A DNA stretch of 64,000 nucleotides, from the NCBI RefSeq assembly GCF_023856365.1, contig NC_064537.1:5811829-5875828 (forward strand), written 5' to 3'. The position numbers and the translations under genes were made by a program. Of this stretch, positions 42,949 to 55,100 are shown in pieces (position 1 is the stretch's first letter; each line of letters starts with the position of its first letter). Source of the DNA: Brienomyrus brachyistius. Lineage: Eukaryota; Chordata; Actinopteri; Osteoglossiformes; Mormyridae. The notes under the pieces were generated by a model, which did not search any database, had not been told where the DNA came from, and worked only from the letters and a program-made list of their open reading frames with translations.

Positions 42949-45900
42949 AATGGGGCGTTGCTCCTTCTGTGGGGGGGGGGGGGGGTCCCAGGCAAGTGAG
43001 CCTAAGGGGTAACAAAACAAATGGCGTCAGGTAGGCCTTCAGGGCTATTACCTCTAAGTGGTTAGAGTGGCGTTCGCTGACTGCACGCGTAACCAAAGAT
43101 ATAGCTAGGCGGTTGCCGACGCTAGATGAGTGACTTTTACTGCATGCGCATGCCGCTTGCGGCCTTCTTCTGCGCCTTGTGCAGTTTAACCCATTAAAAC
43201 AATTACTGAAGCGAGACAGCGCTCGCGTTACGGCGACGGATCTAAATGGTGAGTGCACTGTATCTCGTCGCAAATGGTGCTTAAACCACGGCGGGTCGCA
43301 AGCACAGGAGACTCCCAATTTCTAAATGACACACACACTTGGCTCACAGCGCAATGTGGTGTTAAACTTACTATGTCTAAAGCAGGCACACACATATGAG
43401 TAAGATCCTGATAGGTAGCTGAGCTATCGGTCTTATCTCAGGGAGTCCAAGCGCAACAGAATTCAGGTTAGAACCTCGTAACAAGAATTCCTGTTCGCTA
43501 ATAGAGAGATCTCTGCCAGGATATATAGAAACGGAGAAACTCGTCCGAGTCGATCCTAGAAACAACGCGCTATGTCTGAGAATCTCGTCAGATATAGGGT
43601 TAAGGTTTACTGCAGTTTAAAACGAAATAAACTAAAATAAAATAACCAAAAATAAAACAAAATAATATAACTACTAATAACAGAAATAAAATAACTATAA
43701 TAAGCCCGTATGATCCCGCTTAAATGCCTTCAGATTGCACAGAGTGCGATTGATCCTCAACTTTTGCAACCAGTTAACAGTAGCGCTTATTCAACTGTAC
43801 GTTCGATCATAAAAAGTTAAAATTGTGTGCTCACAATAAGTTTAAAGCTTGTGCCCGCATTCTTCACCAATAAATGTAGGAATTATTAGTTCAGGTAAAT
43901 TTTAATATCTCCACCAATATGTTTTGAAATTAATTAACTTAATTATTATTTAATGCTGAATTAATGATCGGCTCCTCCAAACTGAATTGTGAATCCCCGT
44001 GAGTCTGTTAATGTGAGACTTAAATGGGATTCATTAATAACCAGTATCGCTCAATAACCTGGGTTAGAGGGCTGGTCCAGCGAGCTGCGGCAGCAGGTAA
44101 TGTAAATGCTCGGTAGCGAAGCTCCCCTCACGGCCGATGAGAGAGAGTCTCGCGATATTTCAGGCGAGTTTGAGGTTTCAGAGCGTAGTAGCCAGATCGC
44201 ACAGAGGCAGGTACTATTGTTGAGCACTGAATGACGGAGGCTGAAGTTGTGTAAAAGACATGCATTTATTCCTACAACTAACATAAGACAGACATTACAC
44301 CTAACAAACAATAAACATGAAATTACGGAATGGACACAATGTAATCATGAAAATGCAATGCCCAGATTTAAAACGAGTAACCTAAAAAGGGAAAAACTGT
44401 TCTGCAAAGCAAGCAGTTTGTGGAAACACAACCCTAAAGTAATATAGCAGGTGAATAGGACAGTTTAGCTTGTTAGAAATGAAAGGAAGTTGGTTTATTT
44501 GGCTGCAGGAAAGGGGGGGGGGGGTCTTGGCAGTTGCTTGCAGTGGCTGATGAGCTGATGGGTGATGGCACTCAGGGAGGCGCGGTGTTTGCAGCGGTTG
44601 TTGGAGTGGAGCCCCTCTGATTCTCTCTCCTGGTGAATCTTGGGCTTGGTTGCAGTTCTCTGTCCAGCTGGGCCTTCACTGGCAGGCTTCAGGAGGGCTT
44701 CTTGTTGGCTTCTCTTCTCTTGGGCTGATGTTCTCTGCCTCTCTTTGGGCTGATGGTCTTTTGTTTTCTCCTCCCTTCTGTTTCTCCTCTCCTGGCTTTG
44801 TTCGGAGGTGCCAGGTTTTATAGTGTAAAGTTCGTGAATAGGAGTGACCAAGAATTCCACTCCTGGACCAATGGCTGACCATCCATTTGGCGGGCTTTCA
44901 GAAGGGGGTCTCTATCAGTCCTTTTGAGATTTATGACCAGACTGATTTCCCTTGTATTGATGATTTTCGTTAGGCTGGTGTAACTTTTGATATATTCACT
45001 TTCGTGGTAACCACTGACCAGATTTGTAAACTGAAGTGATTTTCCATCGGTTTGATACCAAACATGCCGTACCAGCCTAGCGGTTCACACCGAATACCAT
45101 CTGTAATGATTAATTAATGATTACTTATATTATGTCATTATGTTATATTACTCACACCAGTACCTGTTCCAGGTGGTCTAGGTTGCACCTCAATCAGAGG
45201 TTACCCTTTATACAGACATTATATGATATATTCACATTCCAACAGCACATCTTACCCTAAGGCATGGTAGAATACAAAGATCAGATAAGGGCTGCTGAGG
45301 AATGTGGAAAAGAAAAGGGGGGCGAAGGTTTGTCAGTCAAGGAAAAAGAATCTGTGAAAGTTAGGACACATTACAAACATAACCTATATGTATATTGAGA
45401 CTAGTAGTCATGAGTAAATAAGTATACAGATATACAACAGCCAGACTTAAAAGAAACTTTCTTTAGGGTGTTGGGTGAGTGGTATGTAAGGCAGGATGTC
45501 TGGGGAGGGGGTTGTGTGCCAAGTCGAGGGACCCCTGTCCTTGAGGTCCACTCTGCTGTCTGTAGGTCGTTAAAACTTTGAGCAATAAAAGTTGGAGTGC
45601 TGGCCTCCCTTGTTATCTGTGTGTGTTTAAGTGTGTCTGTGTGTGGGGTCACGAACCCCCTTTGAGGCCTTGGCCAACGTGTGCCTCTCGTACCAGGGTA
45701 GGCCTTGTCTCAGGCCACCTGGAATTTAAGCTTTGTGATATGTGCATGTGTGATCCTACAGGGGCTTCAAGCATGCTGAGGCAATCCAGGATGATCATCA
45801 GCAGAAGATGACCCTGGGGTTAGAGTGGGGGGAGGGATTTTATATTCCCTGGCCTGCTCGTCGTCATGTGAATGATAAGAGCATCTGTCTTTTTCGTTTG

Positions 45901-47094
45901 TAAAAGAAGCAAACTTATTATTAAGCTACATCCAGAAAAGACGCTACACACTGAATACAGTACAACTGCAGGCTGCACACGACATCTGCTCCTAACGGGA
46001 CAGTGTGAAACAATGAAGCGAAGCTGCAGTGATATTTCATTTTGCGTCGCCCCAGTTCGTTTGATATGGGCATTTTAACGCTACTGTTTCGATGAGTGAT
46101 TAGGTCACGCTGACATTTCTCTGCGGTCCCTCACAAACTTTGTGTCACGTAGACTTCTGCGTCACATGGAAAATGTTGTACTGACACATTTTGACTTGAA
46201 AAGATGCTGGGCAGTTTACGTCGTGATACCGCACCAAGGTTGAATCCTTATAATAGTAATGGGTGGAGTGGGGTTCCTGTCACCCCCAATTTGAGCTGAA
46301 TTAACTCCCTGTAATGCACCTTCGTCCCCAAAAGCATGTGATTGGTCAAATGAGGTCTGCAAATTTCTCATAATGGCTGCACTGTTAATGATTCATAATA
46401 ATGATGCAGCTAATACGCTACATCATGGCCATGTGGCCATGTAAAGCCCCTCCCACTGGACTAGTCAGGAAAGATGAAAACCTAAAGACTCAGATTTAGG
46501 AGCACAGGAGTGAGGGTGGGATAGGAGCAGCCGCAGCAGAATTGGCATCTCACCGGGACGGCTTTTTCCGGAAGCTGGGCGCTCTCCTCCAGACGCTTGC
46601 TTCTCACATGGCTGCTGTCTGTGCACACTGAACAATCCATGTGGCAATTTGCTCAGACTTTTTATTTTCATCCAAGACTGTGTTACAGAATCCTATTTTA
46701 AAAACAGATTTTAAAAGCAATTGTCAACTGTTGCAGCTGCAAAAATTCCTAAAACAAATGTGCCATGTCTTTTATAGTATCAGTAAAGAATGCAAATTCT
46801 TTATGATTCACTCTCTGAAATGCTTAGTTACTTCTGGAAGTGCAGAGAGACTCCCTGGGTGGGCTGCTGGTCTGTTTTAGGGTTCATCCATTTGGATATC
46901 AATTCAGTTCTATAGATTACCTATTACAAAGCACACAAGCACAGCCAACAACAATCCTGGGCTCCATGAATTTACTTATTTATGGAGGTTAGGTGACAAA
47001 GAGAAGAAGTTGCAGAAGCCCTCAACTGCACAAGACAAATCTAGCTGAGCTTCTTCATGAGATTTTTAGTCAGAACGATCTCCAGGCTGTACCC
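42949..47094. other. V-free region, unresolved
   Basis: G runs lie at about 42968-42984 and 44514-44524. A CpG-rich patch with an NRF1-like TGCATGCGCATGC at 43141-43153 precedes ATGGTGAGT at about 43246. About 43330-45255 has the look of an LTR read in reverse but no tract or primer site confirms it. No gene recognised. Confidence 0.35.
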
Positions 47095-47540
47095 TTCAAA
47101 TCCTAGTCCTACACCTCCTTCAAACTGACCAAACCCCAGTGTAGCTCCTCCTTCAAACTGGCCAAACCCTAGTGTAGCTCCTCTTTCAAACTGGTCAAAC
47201 CCCAATGTAGCTCCTCCTTCAAACTGGCCAAACTCCAGTGTCGCTCCTCCTTCAAACTGGACAAGCCCCAGTGTCGCTCCTCCTTCAAACTGGACAAGCC
47301 CCAGTGTCGCTCCTCCTTCAAACTGGACAAGCCCCAGTGTCGCTCCTCCTTCAAACTGGACAAGCCCCAGTGTCGCTCCTCCTTCAAACTGGACAAGCCC
47401 CAGTGTCGCTCCTCCTTCAAACTGGACAAGCCCCAGTGTCGCTCCTCCTTCAAACTGGACAAACCCCAGTGTCGCTCCTCCTTCAAACTGGACAAACCCC
47501 AGTGTCGCTCCTCATTCAAACTGGCCAAATCCCAGTACAG
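47095..47540. repeat. 33-bp minisatellite, about 13 copies
   Basis: Unit TCGCTCCTCCTTCAAACTGG + ACAAGCCCCAGTG, most regular at 47238-47510. The minus strand is open throughout with an 11-residue repeat (S-S-L-K-E-E-R-H-W-G-L). No start or gene signals are convincing. Confidence 0.92.
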
Positions 47541-50305
47541 CACCTCTTTCAAAGTAACCAAAGTAACCACAGTACAGTACCCCGGCTCTGTTTGTGAAAA
47601 ATTGTGGTGTGTCAGCATTTCTGCAGTCAGTGTACCGTTCTAGCTTTGCTGTATCTGGTTTAAATAAAAATGTAAATGAAACGGTCTTGAGCCTTTCGGA
47701 TGCGGCTCTGAAGGGATCTGAGCTACCATGTTTGCTCCTGTTGCTGCACAGCATGTTTCAGAAGCCAGCAAATTTGTTTCTGTAACACAGTGACATTTGT
47801 TTCATGGCCGTGACAGGTCCTTCTCCCAGATTTAATCACAGGAGCCTGGCTCTAAATCACCCCGCAAAATCCTTTTGTCGGGCTTGTTTTAGGGCTCAGC
47901 TGCACCCCATGTCCCTTCATCTGCTATTGTTTGAGACAAAAATCATCATTTAAATCTGAAGTTATTCAGGATGCAATGCATCACTGATTTTCTGAGCGTT
48001 CATCACAAAATCTCCATTCATTTTCAGCACTCCAAAGGTCTGGACACCTTTGAAACAGGATGTTTCTCTGGTAGTCGGAAGTATGTGTTGAGTGTAGAGC
48101 CGTCCTGTTGTTCAGCTGCTCTCCGTTTGCATCCGATGGTGCAGCCCATAGACTCGACGACTACAGAACATTGGGAAAACAACACTGACAGCCTGCATAC
48201 CTGCTGGTGGTGGCTGCCCCAGGGAGACCCTGATTGGTCAGAAAGCCTGGCTCAGTTTGCCTTTCAAAGGAGGCACAAGGTGTGGACATTCTCGCTGGAG
48301 CTGACGGCTGATTGACAGATAGCGGCGGAGGTCCCTGGGGCTTGTTCTGAGTCGTCACTGGCAGGCAGTGACAGCACAGCTGTGCTTGTGTGGATGGTGC
48401 TGGGAATCCATAAATGGACTGCAAGCTCTTCTGCAAGTTACTGGCCCACAGCCAAAGGAGCCGTCTCCCTGTAACTGTAGTGGGTAGGGACTGGTGAATA
48501 CGGACGGGCAGACAGATGGATATTTTTGTTATTAGTGCTCTTAAAGGTGTGATTATGAGCTTTTTCAAATAGAAAAAGAGCATCTTTCATTAGCATACTG
48601 GGGCCAGAAGACAGGAAGCTGCTCGGCTTCCCAGCAGGACGGCCGCTGAGCGTGAATAACGGTGGCTGTTTAAAGGCTGTCCTGTAACTCACTCTATTCG
48701 GTTAACAGAAATGTTCAGGACACCATGTCCTAAAATGTAATAAGCTTGCTCCCCTGCAAATGTTTGGCTTATTACCAAGGTTCGGAAAAACATCATTAAA
48801 ATAACTCTCAGTAAAACTGAAAGTAGACAAACTGGTGGTATTATGGTAAATGAGTCAACCGAAGCTGGATACAAAGGCAATGTAAAAATGGCAGGTGATA
48901 GATTTTTAGCTTTTCGAAGCCGTGTGGAAAGAACATTTAACCCGCATTTTATCTCTGCTGTACACCGACTCCACGCTCTGTCTCCATCCCTACCTAACCT
49001 CTGACACCAGCATTTCTCTCAGGGCATTTTGATGTTTTGTTAACCAAAGTGGGAATATTTTGAGGGTGATGGAATAGTGGTGGCTGATTTTCTGCTTATT
49101 TACGTGACTGTGGAGGCCATGCGGTCGAGTCCATTTCAGACCACATCATTAACACATCATTGATGTGTTAACAAACACAGTTAGGACTGATGACTCAACT
49201 TTGAAGACAAGTTCATCAAATTCTGATAGATCTTCTTATTTCTAGGCTACTAGTAGCATAAGGAAAGTGCATTCCTATAGTTACCTATCCACTGATATGA
49301 CTTTCAGACTAAGGTCTTTACAGCACACATTGGAACAGGGCACCGAATCTTAATGGGGTTCTCCTCGTCTAATGAGCTGTGGCTAAGATCACATCCTTCT
49401 GCAGGCAGGATTATCTCCTTAGGTTATTCGGTTTTGGAGCATATGATGTGGCCTTGAGCAATAACAGTATGCTGGCTTTAGATGGCTCCTATTGACTTAC
49501 GGGGAGAGTACCATTCCATCAAGGAAAGGGGACAGAGGGTCATTACACACTCAGGTAGGTAATAGGGTTTTTCAGAAGCTTTACACATTTCTTGGAATTG
49601 TACGACAATTTCGAAAGACTTTGAAGTCGAGAAGCTGACGAATTGCTGGAAGATGTTCTGATATTCAGTTGAGAAGGCAGCAAACATGGGTAACTGAATC
49701 CTTCTATGCAGCCCAGTGACTGTTACATACTGGATAAAAGGGGAACATTGCCAGTTGTTCCTGGTTTTCTTTTGTTTACTACCATATTACACCTAGAATT
49801 TTGCTGCTGTAGGTTTCTGTAATGTAGGAAGGCCAGTTTAACCAAAGAACCAGCCGCCAGGTGGTATCTAAAGCAGTGACTATATTTGTCCATGATTTGT
49901 ACTTCAGTAGTAACTGACTTACTTCTAAGTAATTTGTGGCCGACTGTCTTTGGGGAGGTGGCCATAACCTTATAAGAGTGTCATATTCCATTCCTGTTGG
50001 GTTTCTTATTAAACGTTAAATAAAGAGCAAATGAATCACAGTTAATACAATCTTTAATTTACGGGCAGGTTTTACTTTATTGACAGCTTACACATGCCTC
50101 ACTGTTATGCCTTCGTTTGCACACGTCACGACCCAGTTTAGACCGGAAACCCGAACTGGACTGTGCATGAGTAGATAAGTATCATTTCCGCTCACTACTG
50201 CTTCACGGCGGCTGGGCGATTTCACAAATTGATTTATTGCAGTTTATTTAAACATAGGTTGTACTTTGCACTTATTTGAATTATTGTGTATATATGTGTT
50301 TTTAG
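47541..50305. other. V-free region, no gene recognised
   Basis: No convincing exon. CAGTTTAACCAAAGAACCAG at 49834-49853 recurs with small changes at about 55671, so an uncharacterised repeat is present in both places. Confidence 0.4.
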
Positions 50306-50520
50306 GAGGTGGTGCAGTGGTTAGCTCTTTTGCCTCACATCTCTGGGACCTGGGTTCGAGTCTCCACCGGGGTCACATGGTGTGTGAGTGTGCCCTGCGA
50401 TGGGCTGACATCCCATCCTGGGTTGTTCCCTGCCTTGTGCCCATTGCTTCCGGGATAGGCTCCGGACCCCCCGCGACCCAATAGGATAAGCAGTTTGGAA
50501 AATGGATGCATGGATGGATA
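50306..50520 (+). mobile_element. SINE with internal deletion
   Basis: Head GGTGGTGCAGTGGTTAGCTC, B-box GGGTTCGAGTCTCC, then a direct jump to GTGTGAGTGTGCCCTGCGAT and the usual 3' end. About 130 bp of the body is missing. Confidence 0.85.
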
Positions 50521-51016
50521 ATCGTATTTTTAAATAATTTGTACTTAAAAAAATAGTCTGTGGTACATTGGGCGGAGTTTAAATTTGGACATCATTATTT
50601 TTATGAATTATAACATCATAAGCGGGAGGGGGAGCGTATCCCTTATTCTGATTGGTCGAGGGGTTATCTCCATATACCATACATTGCCGATAGGGGGCCA
50701 TATGATTTGGGTGATAAGGGTTGCCGTTAAACTTTAATAGAATAAAAATACATTACATGTATTTATTTGTGTTATTTTTAATTACGTTTTCAAGGAATAA
50801 TAAAACATATGGCAGGAATAATGCAAGCTAGCGCATACACGTCCAGCGGGGCCCGTCCGGCCGCAGGCACGGGCTGTTAGGAGTAGGCACAAGCGCCACA
50901 GCGTATTTTAAAAGAATGTGGGGATCTGAACGGGCTGGTAGGAGTAGTTGCGCGGCACTGGTAATTACACTATATTGGCAACCACTTGAGCCAGGTCATA
51001 TGACCTACCAGGAAGT

Positions 51017-51833
51017 TATAAAAGGCTGCCAAGATGGAATCTCATTCTCTTGCTGCTGTGTTTTACAACTGGACATGGGATGGGTTCTTCTTCCCTGTGG
51101 GTAAGGAAAAGAGGAGAGGGTTTGTTTGAGAACTTGAATGTTTAATTTTAATTTTACCAGGGTGACTGCTAGCAGCATGTAACTCTTCATGGAGGACGCG
51201 GAGGTGACTGGAATTTTATCATTTGACGTGATCCCCTACGGGCTGCTGGGCTACAGACATTGAGGCTCTGGTAACTTGGGTTATACTGTGGGATTTAAAA
51301 GGGTCTATGTTTCTTTGTTGATTGTTTCTTTGTACCTGTAGTATTGGAACGCTTCCTTTTGGTGTTGCTGTGCTGCGAGGGCATTAAGCATTCCTGCAAA
51401 GGACCAGAGTAGCTGCTGTTTTAGGCTTATTTGATAGGCTTTTGGTTTTCTTTTTAGTGCCCTGGTTGTTGCTATGGGCTAAGTTGTAACTAATTTTAGT
51501 ATTGTATTTTGGGCGGTGGACATCGGCCGCTACTCTCCCCTTATGTTTGTACATGGGATCTTTCTGTACAAGGTCGGATCCACACAGGCTTTTGCTCTCT
51601 GCTGTTGGGGTGCCACACTGAGCGGACACTGTACTGTTGTGTGTAGTGTTTGTCGTGTTGCATGCTGTGGTTTTGCTCTTTTCTTTGTCACCAGGGGCCT
51701 CCTGAGCTGAGAGCTGCGCGTGCCGATCTGACCTTACTATCTGGAGGATAGTCAGCCGCCCCCCAACCCTACCCCCCCCCCCCCCCCCCCAGCAACCTTC
51801 TTTGTCTAATAGTTTTTAGATATTTGTAATAAA
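51017..51833 (+). other. possible transcription unit inside the foldback element
   Basis: TATAAAAGG at 51017-51025, an ATG at 51034 opening M-E-S-H-S-L-A-A-V-F-Y-N-W-T-W, a GTAAGG donor at about 51101, and AATAAA at 51828-51833. A poly-C run lies at about 51772-51790. The peptide is unknown. The signals are suggestive only. Confidence 0.3.
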
Positions 51834-52044
51834 GTGGATTGGGTTTTATTTTTATATGCCTCTTTGTTATTGTCCTTTGCGGGGAGGGTTCGAACTTAGC
51901 CACGTTACAGAAGGAACATTAGCAGTTCCTCCTGCCCTTACCAGGAGGTGGCGTAGTCAGAGCAGTGTGGGTATTCTGTGCTTTGGGCACCACAAGAAAG
52001 CACCGAAATGTTTTAAAGAAAAACTTTAGCGTTATTTTAAAAGA

Positions 52045-52222
52045 AAACAATCAAGGAATAACCCTGTTAATTCTTGTTTAAATAAATTAACGCAAGAGAG
52101 TCGGCTCTTTAAAGAAAATACTGTGTGGCTCTATGAGCATGCGCTACATGAGAGCGAGCCAGAGAGGAGAGCGCATGCGCTCATTTAAACAAGAATTAAC
52201 CGCGTTATTTCTTGATTATTGA
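52045..52222. repeat. inverted repeat and 14-bp palindrome
   Basis: Arms around GTTAATTCTTGTTTAAAT and ATTTAAACAAGAATTAAC face each other across about 100 bp. A perfect palindrome GAGCGCATGCGCTC sits at 52169-52182. Confidence 0.75.
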
Positions 52223-52888
52223 AATGCTTCGAGCGTTTTACTTTATTATTCACATTGGCAGAAAAGTGCTTCATTACTTAAAAAACGTTATGGTTATAGG
52301 GGTTTATTTGAAATAACAGGCGCTCCGCTGGTGTCGCCATTTTGAAACGGGCTGGCCACTTCGGTCTATCATTTGACCGCATTGTTCAAACAGACCTGCC
52401 GATTATGGCCGAGCTCTGGGACTCGGTCATTTAGCCTTTTGGCCTATTAAAGTTTGCTGTTAAAATGCTTTCTTCAACCTAACACTGGTAAATACCGCTA
52501 AAGTTTTTCTTCTAATTCTTTAAGCATGTTGATTAAATGTAACGAGTTGAAGTGCTTTCTTTTAAAACGACGTGCTGTATGTTGGTTTTACTTGTGCTTG
52601 TTTAAACTCAGCATTTGCGCTTATGCTTCTTCCGGGCATGTTTGTAGTTGTTTAAATTCCGCCTGCTTTTCTTTTAAAATGACGCTAAAGTTCTATAAAA
52701 CATTTTGGTGCTTTTAAAATACGCCGTGGCGCTTGTGCCGCCTACTAACACTACATGGCTGCGGCCGGACGGGTCCCCGCTGGACGTGTATCTTACATTT
52801 GTCCCGTTTGTTTTATTCCTTAAACGTAATTAAAAATACAATATGAATACATGTAATGTATTTTCATTCTATTAAAGTTTAAAGGCAA

Positions 52889-53460
52889 GGGGCCATACTT
52901 TATTACGTACGCACGAAAGGGGAAGGGGTCTAAAAATTTGACCGAATTTTGCGTACGTGTGCGTATGCTGGGGGGGGGGTGAATCAATTTGAGAAATTTC
53001 AAATTTAAGCGTTTCGTTCACGATACCTGACCTGCTGGATTGCATTCCATACGTGCATATAACTCAAAATGCAACATGAGTTTTTTAAGACGATCGGACT
53101 GTTTAAACAATATCTCATAAATTATCTAAAAAAAAAAAAAAAAAAAGGTTGGCAATGCACCACGGACCTCCGAAATACCTGGTTTAAAAGGCGCTATAAC
53201 ATTATGGAAATGGCGACCCATTTCGTTTTATTTGAAAGTGATTTTATTACGGTAAATCTCATGACATCCCATCTCATTTGTTATCCCTAAAGTTAACAGG
53301 AACGTTTGTAGTTCCAAAAAGCAGTGCATAAGTCGACTGACGATCGCCCGTGCGTACGTACGCGGGGGGGGGGGGTCAACTACCCAGCGCACGTGTGCTT
53401 ACGGGGGATGGGGGTTACAAAAATCGGTAAAATGTGCGTACGTACTAAAAGTATGGCCCC
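52889..53460. mobile_element. nested 572-bp inverted-repeat element
   Basis: Begins GGGGCCATACTTTATTACGT and ends ACGTACTAAAAGTATGGCCCC in inverse orientation, flanked by AA at both ends. The undisturbed left arm of the host element gives the empty site (GGCAACCCTTATC when reversed), which fixes both borders. It holds G runs (about 52970, 53360) and an A run (53130) but no transposase. Confidence 0.82.
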
Positions 53461-53581
53461 AACCCTTATCACCCAAACCATATGCCCCCCTATCGGCAAC
53501 ACGTGTAATAGACTTTTGGAATATTCCTGACACCTACTCACATTCAAATGAAAACACCGGTCTCTTCTTCGTTTTTAATGC

Positions 53582-53587
53582 TTTATT
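53582..53587 (-). terminator. polyadenylation signal for the Glu-rich ORF
   Basis: AATAAA on the minus strand, 80 nt after the stop codon of the ORF at 53667-55031. Confidence 0.45.
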
Positions 53588-53666
53588 TACAAGAATTTAC
53601 ATATTTAAATAGTACTGATAGTCAAAGTTCTATGTTCTCATCCACTATTGGCGTATTCATCTTGCA

Positions 53667-55031
53667 TCATCTCCTCCATTGCCTTGCCTTGTACTCCTCC
53701 ATTGCCTTATACTCATCCTCAATTGCCTTGTTCTCCTCCTCCATTGCCTTTCTCTCCTCCTCCTCCCTTGCCTTGTACTCCTTCACCATTGCCTTGTACG
53801 CCTCCTCCATTGCCTTGTTCTCCTCCTCCATTGCCTTTCTCTCCTCCTCCTCCCTTGCCTTGTACTCCTTCACCATTGCCTTGTACGCCTCCTCCATTGC
53901 CTTGTTCTCCTCCTCCAATGCCTTTCTCTCCTCCTCCTCCCTTGCCTTGTACTCCTTCACCATTGCCTTGTACGCCTCCTCCATTGCCTTGTTCTCCTCC
54001 TCCATTGCCTTGTTCTCCTCCTCCATTGCCTTTCTCTCCTCCTCCTCCATTGCCTTGTTCTCCTCCTCCATTGCCTTGTTCTCCTCCTCCATTGCCTTGT
54101 TCTCCTCCTCCATTGCCTTGTTTTCCTCCTCCATTGCCTTGAACTCCTCCATTGCCTTGCTCTCCTCCTCCTCCATTGCCTTTCTCTCCTCCTCCTCCCT
54201 TGCCTTGTACTCCTTCACCATGTCCTTGCTCTCCTCCTCCTCCCTTGCCTTGCACTCTTCCTCCATTGCCTTGCACTCCTCCACCAATCCCTTGCACTCC
54301 TCCACCAATCCCTTGCACTCCTCCTCTATTGCCTTGTACTCCTCCTCTATTGCCTTGTACTCCTCCTCCATTGCCTTGCACTCCTCCTCTATTGCCTTGC
54401 ACTCCTCCACCAATGCCTTGCACTCCTCCTCCATTGCCTTGTGCTCCTCCTTCATTGCCTTGCACTCCTCCACCAATCCCTTGCACTCCTTCTCCATTGC
54501 CTTGCACTCCTCCACCTTTGCATTGCACTCCTCCACCTTTGCCTTGCTCTCCTCCTGCTCCATTGCCTTGTACTCCTCCACCACTGCCTGGCTCTCCACC
54601 ACCACTGCCTGGCTCTCCTCCTCCATCACCACTGCCTGGCTCTCCTCCTCCACCACCACTGCCTGGCCCTCCACCACCACTGCCTGGCGCTCCACCACCA
54701 CTGCCTGGCGCTCCACCACCATTGCCTGGCTCTCCACCACCATTGCCTGGCTCTCCTCCTCTACCACCACTGCCTGGCTCTCCTCCTCCACCAGCACTGC
54801 TTGGCCCTCCACCTCCACTGCCTGGCCCTCCACCACCACTGCCTGGCTTTCCTCCTCCTCCATTGCCTGGCTCTCCACCACCATTGCCTTTTTTCCTTTC
54901 CCTTTTTTTGAAAAAAACTTCTTTATCCAGGATATCTTTTTTTTCCCTCCATTTTCCTTCCTTTCTTTAGCTTCCCCAGCATCGTTTGGTACCGCTGGCA
55001 GCCTAAAGCAGTTCAGAGTAAAGCACTTCAT
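53667..55031 (-). CDS. Glu/Lys-rich coiled-coil-type ORF, single exon
   Basis: Minus-strand ORF of 454 codons from ATG at 55031-55029 (good -3 A) to TGA at 53669-53667. The first 48 or so residues are unique: [14 protein letters not shown], then a basic [18 protein letters not shown]. The rest is seven- and eight-residue repeats, first S-Q-A-V-V-V-E (E-E), then K-A-M-E-E-E-(C/N/Y), which would form an acidic helical coiled coil. TATAAA lies 64 nt upstream and AATAAA 80 nt downstream. The repeat keeps all frames open, and the plus-strand frames give Ser/Leu/Pro repeats of similar length. Coding status is therefore unproven, but the unique N-terminus and flanking signals favour this strand. I do not recognise the family. 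Confidence 0.45.
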   Translation of the reverse strand: MKCFTLNCFRLPAVPNDAGEAKERKENGGKKKISWIKKFFSKKGKGKKAMVVESQAMEEEESQAVVVEGQAVEVEGQAVLVEEESQAVVVEEESQAMVVESQAMVVERQAVVVERQAVVVEGQAVVVEEESQAVVMEEESQAVVVESQAVVEEYKAMEQEESKAKVEECNAKVEECKAMEKECKGLVEECKAMKEEHKAMEEECKALVEECKAIEEECKAMEEEYKAIEEEYKAIEEECKGLVEECKGLVEECKAMEEECKAREEEESKDMVKEYKAREEEERKAMEEEESKAMEEFKAMEEENKAMEEENKAMEEENKAMEEENKAMEEEERKAMEEENKAMEEENKAMEEAYKAMVKEYKAREEEERKALEEENKAMEEAYKAMVKEYKAREEEERKAMEEENKAMEEAYKAMVKEYKAREEEERKAMEEENKAIEDEYKAMEEYKARQWRR

Positions 55032-55094
55032 TTTGAGATGTGTCTCGCTCAATGTCTGATTTGTTTTGAAGTGGTATTAGTGCCTACAGCTCAG

Positions 55095-55100
55095 TTTATA
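55095..55100 (-). promoter_or_regulatory. TATA box candidate for the Glu-rich ORF
   Basis: TATAAA on the minus strand, 64 nt before the ATG at 55031. Confidence 0.4.

Larger units (their letters stand above)
50684..53499. mobile_element. foldback-like transposon with long inverted arms
   Basis: The left arm, about 50684-50915, opens TTGCCGATAGGGGGCCATAT. It is repeated in inverse orientation at the right end, which closes CCCCTATCGGCAA at 53487-53499 and continues inward at 52700-52886. Shared inner landmarks include CATTACATGTATTT / AATACATGTAATG and CCGTCCGGCCGCAG / CTGCGGCCGGACGG. The right arm is interrupted by a second element (52889-53460). No transposase was recognised, and target duplications were not clear. 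Confidence 0.8.

Noticed and set aside
43330..45255. solo LTR of an endogenous retrovirus, minus strand
   Set aside because: TG-like start and AATAAA are suggestive, but no matching end, primer-binding site, duplication or coding domain supports it.
47095..47540. CRISPR-like regular repeats (also 23824, 42570)
   Set aside because: Units are contiguous without unique spacers; these are eukaryotic minisatellites.
53548..55059. 503-codon plus-strand Ser/Leu-rich frame and a 410-codon Leu-rich frame
   Set aside because: Shadow frames of the 21/24-bp repeat; the minus strand has the better start, unique N-terminus and AATAAA.
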